A stretch of DNA of 8,160 bases from an uncultured Eubacteriaceae bacterium (GTDB taxonomy: Bacteria; Bacillota; Clostridia; Eubacteriales; Eubacteriaceae), in the NCBI GenBank assembly GCA_947625175.1, contig CANQNI010000066.1, positions 1 to 8,160 of the forward strand, in the 5' to 3' direction. This document shows positions 1 to 5,168 of this stretch, piece by piece (positions within the stretch are counted from its first letter, which is position 1; each line of letters starts with the position of its first letter). Under the pieces are notes generated by a model that was not told the origin of the DNA, ran no database searches, and saw only the letters and a program-made list of their open reading frames with translations. Made by a program: the position numbers and the translations under genes.

Positions 1-1
1 T

Positions 2-301
2 TTTATTAATTCTTGCTGTATGTTTCAGGATCAAGGAGGCATTTTTATTAATGATGGAGCTCAAATAGGACATGGAACTACTTTAGTGACCTTAAATCAT
101 TCACATGATCCTAAAACCAGAACTGATTTATTTCCAAAACCAATACATATTGGAAAAGATGTCTGGATTGGATCTGGTGCTATTGTTCTGCCAGGAGTTA
201 CCATTAATAATGGAGCTATTATTGGTGCAGGTACTGTAGTAACAAAAGATGTTCCTGAAAACAAAACGGTAATTGGTGTTCCTGGAAAAATAATTCGGTA
301 G
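2..301 (+). CDS. Hexapeptide-repeat (left-handed beta-helix) O-acetyltransferase, 3' part
   Basis: The frame is open from base 2 with residues typical of the family before the first ATG at 20, so the true start lies upstream and 99 C-terminal residues are visible. The hexapeptide pattern is clear (IGHG, IGKD, VWIGSG, VTINNG, IIGAG, TVVTKDVP), ending in a GVPGKIIR tail. The segment FQDQGGIFI and the LNHSHDP loop place it in the maltose/galactoside O-acetyltransferase-like group. The first His of that loop (codon 98-100) aligns with the catalytic His of LacA. Such enzymes are trimers that transfer acetyl from acetyl-CoA to a hydroxyl, commonly of a sugar. The acceptor cannot be told from sequence, and no sugar-pathway neighbour is visible. 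Its stop codon lies inside the terminator hairpin shared with the convergent gene. Confidence 0.88.
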   Translation, partial: FINSCCMFQDQGGIFINDGAQIGHGTTLVTLNHSHDPKTRTDLFPKPIHIGKDVWIGSGAIVLPGVTINNGAIIGAGTVVTKDVPENKTVIGVPGKIIR

Positions 302-319
302 AAGATTTTCTTCTACCGA
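295..319. terminator. Bidirectional intrinsic terminator between convergent genes
   Basis: CGGTAGAAGA (296-305) and TCTTCTACCG (309-318) form a perfect 10-bp stem, or 11 bp with the flanking T-A pair, around a TTT loop. On the minus strand the stem is followed by AATTATTTTT, a reasonable U-tract that would end the rqcH/deacylase transcript. On the plus strand the tail (ATATTAATT) is only weakly U-rich. The plus-strand stop codon (299-301) is within the stem, and the minus-strand stop codon is 3 bases away. Confidence 0.75.
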
Positions 320-321
320 TA

Positions 322-813
322 TTAATTAAAACTAACAAATTTAATCTGATTTCCATGATCTTTAATAAGATTAATTAAATCTTTGTACTTAATCCAGATA
401 GTGGCAGTATTATCATTTGGATGGATACCAACATTAGTATCAGAATTAATTGTTTCATCTAAAATTAAAATAACTGATTTATCTTCATTGTTTAATAAAC
501 CTAACGGAGAGACCGAACCTGGTTTTAGTTTAAGAAATTTTTCCAATCTTTCAGGGGAAGCAAAACTTAAGCGAGAACTATTAATTAATTCCTTAAGTAT
601 TTTTAAATCAATTTTTTTATCTTCTAAAGTAGAAACTAGGTAATGTTGATTTCCTTTAGCATTCCTTAAAAATAAATTCTTTAGAACACTCCCTTTCTCC
701 AGTAATCTTTCGTTTTTCATATCTTCAATTGTGAATACCGGATTATGTTCTATTACATCATATTGAATATTATTATTTTTAAGCAGTTTATAAATTTTTT
801 TCTTATTAAACAT
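322..813 (-). CDS. ProXp-ala-type Ala-tRNA(Pro) deacylase (YbaK/ProX/PrdX family)
   Basis: This 163-residue protein is a single-domain, free-standing trans-editing factor that hydrolyses tRNA(Pro) mischarged with alanine by prolyl-tRNA synthetase. Family signatures appear in order: VLKNLFLR (43-50) with the expected catalytic Lys at residue 45, RLSFAS (81-86), KPGSVSP (97-103, the GxxxP loop), GLLN (105-108) and HPNDNTAT (131-138). Length is normal for the family. The ATG shares one base with the stop of upstream rqcH (TAATG), and GGAG (825-828) lies 11 bases upstream, so translation is probably coupled to rqcH. The assignment to the Ala-specific subgroup rather than a Cys-specific YbaK rests on the RLSFAS/GSVSP/HPN pattern. 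It is strong but is a family inference. Confidence 0.88.
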   Translation of the reverse strand: MFNKKKIYKLLKNNNIQYDVIEHNPVFTIEDMKNERLLEKGSVLKNLFLRNAKGNQHYLVSTLEDKKIDLKILKELINSSRLSFASPERLEKFLKLKPGSVSPLGLLNNEDKSVILILDETINSDTNVGIHPNDNTATIWIKYKDLINLIKDHGNQIKFVSFN

Positions 814-2567
814 TAATTTATATGCTCCAATTTTTCAATTTTATTAATATCTGGGGTTATAAACATAGTGTTATGTTCTGTAAAAATAACTTTTCCCGGT
901 TTACTATTTTTAGGTTTTTTAACAAATTTAAATTCCATATAATCTACCGGAACATTTTCAGATTGTTTTAGTTTACTATAATAGGCTGCTAACATCCCTC
1001 CTTCTAATACTGTTTGTTCTGTTATAAATTTTCCATTAGCTACAATTAAGACATGACTTCCAGGAGCATCTTTAACGTGAAGCCAACAATCTTCGGGATT
1101 TCCTAAAACTGTAGAGATAAAATCATTTTGAGTATTATTTTTTCCAACATAGATATCGAAACCTTCAGAAGAAATAAAATGTAGAGGCTTAGAAGGTTTT
1201 TGATTTTTTTCTTTTTTATTATATTTTTTCTGACTAACTAAATTTGAATGATTAAACTCATATAAGATTTCATTTAAATCTTCTATTTCAATAGAGGTAT
1301 CAAGTGAGCTAAGTAAAGTATCTATATAATCTAATTCTTCTTGGGTTTTATCTAATTGCTTTTGTATTTCAGCTTGAGCTCTTTTATTTTTACTATACTT
1401 TTTATAGAATCGTTGAGCATTTTGAGTAGGTGTTTCATTTACTTTAAGTGGAACTTTTACCTGTCTTGGTGGATTCTCTGTATAGTCTAATAATTCAGCT
1501 TCTGTTAAACCCTTTTCTAAATTCCAGATATTAGCTGTTATTAAATCGCCGTATAATTTGTTTTTTTCATTGTTTTGAGTCTTCTTTAAATCATGATATA
1601 ACTTTTGAATTTTTTTAGCATTTCTTTTTCTTATTGTATTAATTCGATGTCTTAAATCTTGACTTTTAGTTCTGAAATGGGCTCTTTTATCTCTTAAATT
1701 ATAAAATGTTTCAAGTAGAGTACTAATATCCTTAACATCTTTCTTTTTAGCAGCTAAATTGCTTAAATTAACAACATGAAAATCAAGAATTTGATTATTG
1801 TTAGAAAAGTAAAGTTTTGGATTTTTTTGGGTTTTTATAATTTTTTTTAAATTATTAAAAATCTCTTTCTTATTTTCATCATTTAAATGATTTAATTTTT
1901 CAATAGGTTCAATATTTGATAAATAGGCAATTTCTGTAATTAAAGCCGGCGAAATTCCTAAAAAGGTATTTTGTAAAAATTTATCTAAAGATTGTTTTGA
2001 ATTATTTATTCTTTTTAAGAACTCATCTTCATCAAATTTAAATAAGGAAAGTTTGTTTTCACTTGGTGGAGATTGATAAACTAATCCAGGTAATATATGG
2101 CGATAGCTGCTTTTTAAAGAGCCAATTTTTTTTATGGAATCTATAATTAAGTCTTTATTATCAACTTCTTTAGTTAAAATAATATTACTATTATGACCAG
2201 TAATTTCACAAATTAATTTTTTTATTATAGGCTCTCCAAATTCATTATATGAATTAAGCTCGATTATAATAACCCTGTCTGATTTTAATTGAGTGATCTG
2301 TTTTATTACAGCTCCAACTATTTGTTTTCTTAAGGTCATACAAAAAGTTGGAGGAGTTTCTGGGTTCTTTTTATTTATTTCTGTTAGATGGATTCGACTA
2401 TTAGCTGAGTTAGCACTAATTAATAAATTATAATTATTTTTTTGTTTACTAATACTTAGTTTAATTTCATCAGTCTCGGGTTGAAAAACTTTTCGAATCC
2501 GTCCTCCAACTAGCATTTTATTTAATTCATTTACTAATTCATTAGTAACGATTCCGTCAAAAGGCAT
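813..2567 (-). CDS. rqcH: RqcH / NFACT-family ribosome quality-control protein (Rqc2 homologue, formerly fibronectin-binding protein)
   Basis: RqcH binds the 50S subunit obstructed by peptidyl-tRNA after ribosome splitting and recruits Ala-tRNA to add C-terminal alanine tails that mark stalled chains for degradation. The 584 residues have full NFACT architecture. The NFACT-N domain starts MPFDGIVT and has the essential Asp-Arg pair at D97-R98 (SDR), the same numbers as in B. subtilis. A helix-hairpin-helix-like segment lies near 202-219 (FLGISPALITEIA). A long charged coiled-coil region spans about 288-425, with the conserved FYKKYSKNKRA stretch at 387-397. NFACT-R covers about 463-573 and contains WLHVKDAPGSHV (495-506). 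The ATG at 2567 has AAGGAA 7 bases upstream, which supports this start. It is the first gene of a two-gene operon with the tRNA deacylase. All key residues seen are intact. Confidence 0.95.
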   Translation of the reverse strand: MPFDGIVTNELVNELNKMLVGGRIRKVFQPETDEIKLSISKQKNNYNLLISANSANSRIHLTEINKKNPETPPTFCMTLRKQIVGAVIKQITQLKSDRVIIIELNSYNEFGEPIIKKLICEITGHNSNIILTKEVDNKDLIIDSIKKIGSLKSSYRHILPGLVYQSPPSENKLSLFKFDEDEFLKRINNSKQSLDKFLQNTFLGISPALITEIAYLSNIEPIEKLNHLNDENKKEIFNNLKKIIKTQKNPKLYFSNNNQILDFHVVNLSNLAAKKKDVKDISTLLETFYNLRDKRAHFRTKSQDLRHRINTIRKRNAKKIQKLYHDLKKTQNNEKNKLYGDLITANIWNLEKGLTEAELLDYTENPPRQVKVPLKVNETPTQNAQRFYKKYSKNKRAQAEIQKQLDKTQEELDYIDTLLSSLDTSIEIEDLNEILYEFNHSNLVSQKKYNKKEKNQKPSKPLHFISSEGFDIYVGKNNTQNDFISTVLGNPEDCWLHVKDAPGSHVLIVANGKFITEQTVLEGGMLAAYYSKLKQSENVPVDYMEFKFVKKPKNSKPGKVIFTEHNTMFITPDINKIEKLEHIN

Positions 2568-2641
2568 TCTTATTTTCCTTAGTTATAAAATTTCGTAAGT
2601 TTATTTTTTCTTAACTTATTTTAATATACAATTTAAAGATA
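2568..2641. promoter_or_regulatory. Divergent promoter region, rqcH <- -> dapF
   Basis: These 74 bases of very A+T-rich sequence separate two divergent operons and must contain both promoters unless these lie inside the genes. The best -10-like hexamer for rqcH is TATATT (minus strand, 2628-2623), which would leave a leader of about 49 bases containing the AAGGAA site; its -35 is poor. For dapF, TATACA (2625-2630) would give a nearly leaderless transcript and TATAAA (2584-2589) a leader of about 45 bases; neither has a convincing -35. I see no operator palindrome or riboswitch. Confidence 0.4.
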
Positions 2642-3433
2642 ATGAAAATTAAGTTCAGTAAATACCAAGGTTGTGGAAATGACTTTGTAATTATTAATAA
2701 CTTAGATAATTCTTATAATTTTACTTCTGAACAGATTCAATTTTTATGTGATCGACATTTTGGTATTGGTGCTGATGGTCTAATATTAATTGAAGAACGG
2801 GAACATTCTTATTATATGAACTATTATAATGCAGATGGTTCTACTGCTGAGATGTGTGGAAATGGTTTGAGATGTTCTGCGGATTTTATTATTAAAAATA
2901 TTAATCCTGATTTAAAAAATTTTATAATTAAGAGTGAAGATGGCCCTCACAGGGTAAATATAAACGAAGATTCTATTGAAGTTAGTATAACAAAACCTCA
3001 CTTTTTAACAAAAATTTTAAAAACAGAAAAAGTTCAAAAGTATTTAAAACAATGTATTCAATCGTTTGGTTTTTTAACAGTAGGTAATCCACATCTCGTT
3101 TTATTGGTTGACGATATTACAAAGTTTGATAATAATTTTTGTAAGTTTCTATCCGAAAACTGTTTAGAAAATGGAGCTAATGTAAATTTAATTAAAGTTA
3201 ATAATCCAGAAAATATTAATGTAAAAACCTTTGAAAGAGGAGATGGATTTACCTTAGCATGTGGAACTGGTGCTTGTGCTAGTGTTAGTTATTTAAATCA
3301 TTTAAATATTTGTAAAAATCAGGTAACAGTAAATGTTCCTGGGGGAATTTTAAAGGTTAAAGTAAATGACGATTCTTTATGGTTATCTGGCCTAGCACAA
3401 TGCGTTTATCAAGGAGAAATTGAACTAAATTGA
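2642..3433 (+). CDS. dapF: Diaminopimelate epimerase
   Basis: DapF converts LL-diaminopimelate to meso-diaminopimelate, the precursor of lysine and of the peptidoglycan cross-link residue, by a cofactor-free two-cysteine mechanism. The 263 residues are near the usual 270-280 and cover both pseudo-symmetric domains. Visible motifs are GCGNDFVII (10-18), GIGADGLI (41-48), MCGNGLRC (71-78) with active-site C72, VGNPH (147-151), ERGDGFTLACGTGACAS (198-214) with the second catalytic C207, and the substrate-binding ERG. The first ATG is used; upstream AAAG is a weak ribosome binding site. It heads the seven-gene plus-strand operon. It carries no other lysine gene with it, so it seems to have joined a translation/replication cluster. 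Presence of dapF implies a DAP-type wall or lysine synthesis. Confidence 0.96.
   Translation: MKIKFSKYQGCGNDFVIINNLDNSYNFTSEQIQFLCDRHFGIGADGLILIEEREHSYYMNYYNADGSTAEMCGNGLRCSADFIIKNINPDLKNFIIKSEDGPHRVNINEDSIEVSITKPHFLTKILKTEKVQKYLKQCIQSFGFLTVGNPHLVLLVDDITKFDNNFCKFLSENCLENGANVNLIKVNNPENINVKTFERGDGFTLACGTGACASVSYLNHLNICKNQVTVNVPGGILKVKVNDDSLWLSGLAQCVYQGEIELN
3411..3416 (+). promoter_or_regulatory. Shine-Dalgarno site deciding the TTG start of yicC
   Basis: AAGGAG inside the end of dapF lies 13 bases before TTG 3430 and 22 before the alternative ATG 3439. This favours TTG, which also restores the family's usual residues before SMTGFGR. Confidence 0.65.
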
Positions 3434-4308
3434 AAAGTATGACTGGATTTGGTAGATCCGAATTAGAAAATAATGAAATTGATATAACTGTTGAAATTAA
3501 ATCTGTAAATAGTAGATATAAAGATATCCAAATTCGGCTACCTGTTAATCTAAATTCTTTAGATCCTAAAATAAGAAACACAATTAATCCAAAAGTGAAT
3601 AGAGGAAAAATCGAAGTTATTGTTTCTTATTTAAATACCGATTCGAATAATAGTAATATTGAAATTAATGAATCCCTGGCTCGTAGTTTATCTAAGAATT
3701 TAGATAAATTAATGAAATATAATACCTTAATAGAACCATCAATTGATCTTTCAATTTTTACTATGTTTCCTGATCTGTTAACTATAAAAGAAGATAAACT
3801 AGATTCAAATAGAATTTGGGAACAAGTTGAGCCTTGTTTAAATGAAGCAATTAATGATTTTATTCAATCACGCGAAATTGAAGGAAATAATTTAAAAGAA
3901 GATATTAATGAACATTATAATCAAGCTAAAGTTATATTAGAAAAAATTAAAAAACTTGCTCCTGAAAGCATTAAAGAATCTCAAAATAAATTAAAAGAAC
4001 GTTTGGAATTGTCTTTAGCTGATGTTGATTTAGATGAGGTTCGCTTTTTGAATGAAGTTGCAATTTTAGCTGATAAGTTAGCAATAGATGAAGAAATTAC
4101 CAGACTTGAAAGTCATTTTCAGACTCTAGAAACACTTATAGAAGAAGAAGGTCCAATAGGAAGAAAAATGGACTTTTTAATTCAGGAATTAAACCGGGAA
4201 ACTAATACTATTGGTTCAAAAACTGATAGTATTGAAATAACCAACCACGTGGTTGATTTAAAAAGTGAAATTGAAAAAATAAGAGAGCAAGTGCAAAATG
4301 TTGAATAA
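3430..4308 (+). CDS. yicC: YicC/YloC-family endoribonuclease
   Basis: This 292-residue protein is of the YicC family (YloC in Bacillus), oligomeric endoribonucleases implicated in RNA turnover. The N-terminal YicC domain opens with SMTGFGRSE and continues with EIKSVNSRYKDIQIRLP. The C-terminal DUF1732 region (about 209-292) has the hallmark EVAILADK, GPIGRKMDFLIQELNRETNTIGSK and a terminal KSEIEKIREQVQNVE. Length is normal. Translation probably starts at TTG 3430, overlapping the dapF stop in TTGA, with AAGGAG 13 bases upstream. An ATG at 3439 is possible but would lose three residues normal for the family. The 3' end overlaps gmk by 11 bases. In Bacillus a small remA gene separates this gene from gmk; here there is no room for it. 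Confidence 0.94.
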   Translation: MKSMTGFGRSELENNEIDITVEIKSVNSRYKDIQIRLPVNLNSLDPKIRNTINPKVNRGKIEVIVSYLNTDSNNSNIEINESLARSLSKNLDKLMKYNTLIEPSIDLSIFTMFPDLLTIKEDKLDSNRIWEQVEPCLNEAINDFIQSREIEGNNLKEDINEHYNQAKVILEKIKKLAPESIKESQNKLKERLELSLADVDLDEVRFLNEVAILADKLAIDEEITRLESHFQTLETLIEEEGPIGRKMDFLIQELNRETNTIGSKTDSIEITNHVVDLKSEIEKIREQVQNVE

Positions 4309-4930
4309 AGACAACTTTAGTAATTATTATTCTCTTAAAACAGGATTACTTATTGTGGTTTCTGGACCTAGTGGGGCAGGTAAAAGTTTAATAACACAGG
4401 AATATATTAAAAAACATCCTGAAGCAGTCTTATCAATATCTGAAACTACCAGAAGTCCAAGAAAAGGTGAATTAAACGGAAGAGAATATTATTTTGTTAA
4501 TGAGAAAACTTTTTTAAAACGAGAAAAAGAAGATTATTATCTAGAATCAGCTGGTAAATATCAAAATCGTTATGGTACTCCAAAGAAAAAAATTATCCAG
4601 GATTTAAAAAATGGAAAAGATGTCATTCTGGAAATAGAAACACAGGGAGCTGAACAAATAAGAAAAAAATTTCCTGATGTTGTATCAGTATTTGTTCTAC
4701 CAACTTCTTTTACTGATTTAGAAAAACAAATTAGAGGAAGAAAAACAGAAACTGAAGAAGCTATTAATTTAAGATTATCAGAAACTCGTTCCGAAGTAGA
4801 TCAAATAAAATATTATGATTTTGTTTTAATAAATAGGTTTGGTTATTTAGATGAATCAGTTAAGGCTTTAACTGATATTATTAAAGCCGAACGATATAAT
4901 GTTAAACGAATTTTAAATCAATATAAGTAG
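4298..4930 (+). CDS. gmk: Guanylate kinase
   Basis: Gmk phosphorylates GMP (and dGMP) to GDP with ATP, an essential step to GTP and an indirect control point for (p)ppGpp. The 210 residues match the family. The P-loop GPSGAGKS is at 23-30. The GMP-binding segment has SETTRSPRKGELNGREYYF (48-66). The lid/GMP region has ESAGKYQNRYGTPK (83-96), where most members read E-x-A-x-VHGNYYGT, so this loop is somewhat divergent. LEIETQGAEQ (111-120) replaces the common LEIDVQGA with a conservative Asp to Glu change. The ATG lies within the yicC end (11-base overlap) with a weak AAGAGAG site 10 bases upstream. This gives about 13 residues before the first beta strand, slightly longer than usual; TTG at 4301 is an alternative. 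rpoZ follows after 7 bases, the usual partner. Confidence 0.95.
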   Translation: MLNKDNFSNYYSLKTGLLIVVSGPSGAGKSLITQEYIKKHPEAVLSISETTRSPRKGELNGREYYFVNEKTFLKREKEDYYLESAGKYQNRYGTPKKKIIQDLKNGKDVILEIETQGAEQIRKKFPDVVSVFVLPTSFTDLEKQIRGRKTETEEAINLRLSETRSEVDQIKYYDFVLINRFGYLDESVKALTDIIKAERYNVKRILNQYK

Positions 4931-4937
4931 GTAAAAA

Positions 4938-5168
4938 ATGAGTAAACAACACAAAAAAGGACTTCGTTATCCACCTTTAAACGAATTAATTAGTCATGTT
5001 CATAATAAATATGAATTAGTTTTAGCTACCTCTAAAAGAGCTCGTGAAATAGTTGATGGAGCTCCTCCCTTTATTCAAACGGATATTGAAAATCCAATTT
5101 CAATAGCAACAGAAGAAATTGATGAAGGAAAAATTAATTTTGTTAATCATGTAATTGATGGTGATTAG
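4938..5168 (+). CDS. rpoZ: DNA-directed RNA polymerase omega subunit
   Basis: Omega is the small RNA polymerase subunit that chaperones beta-prime and stabilises the core enzyme. The 76 residues contain the family core: LRYPPLNELISHVHNKYELVLATSKRAREIVDG (about 9-41) and PISIATEEIDEGKI (about 53-66), corresponding to the usual YPSIDELL..SKY.LV..AAKRAR and ALEEI.EGKI. Length is typical of Gram-positive omegas. It sits 7 bases after gmk. The priA start shares the last base of its stop (TAGTG), so priA translation is likely coupled to it. No coaBC gene lies downstream, unlike in Bacillus. Confidence 0.93.
   Translation: MSKQHKKGLRYPPLNELISHVHNKYELVLATSKRAREIVDGAPPFIQTDIENPISIATEEIDEGKINFVNHVIDGD
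5160..5165 (+). promoter_or_regulatory. Shine-Dalgarno-like site for the GTG start of priA
   Basis: GGTGAT matches the 3' part of the extended anti-SD complement (AGGAGGTGATC), so its closeness to GTG 5168 is compatible with normal geometry. The GTG overlaps the rpoZ stop by one base. Confidence 0.45.

Noticed and set aside
383..643. 86-codon plus-strand open frame
   Set aside because: It lies antisense within the ProXp-ala gene, whose motifs are unmistakable; the antisense protein has no recognisable pattern and no good ribosome binding site.
2568..2641. Riboswitch or lysine-responsive leader upstream of dapF
   Set aside because: The whole divergent gap is 74 bases with no stable stem or conserved riboswitch core, too short for an L-box.
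3357..3581. 74-codon minus-strand open frame
   Set aside because: It is antisense across the dapF-yicC junction, both of which are well-supported genes; its hydrophobic translation reflects the A+T-rich complement.
4242..4255. Perfect 14-bp palindrome CAACCACGTGGTTG
   Set aside because: It encodes a conserved stretch near the yicC C-terminus (NHVVDLKSE) in the middle of an operon, with no U-tract or nearby gene start, so a chance palindrome is the simplest reading.
4201..4310. A small gene (remA) between yicC and gmk
   Set aside because: The two flanking genes overlap by 11 bases and no additional frame in this stretch resembles RemA.
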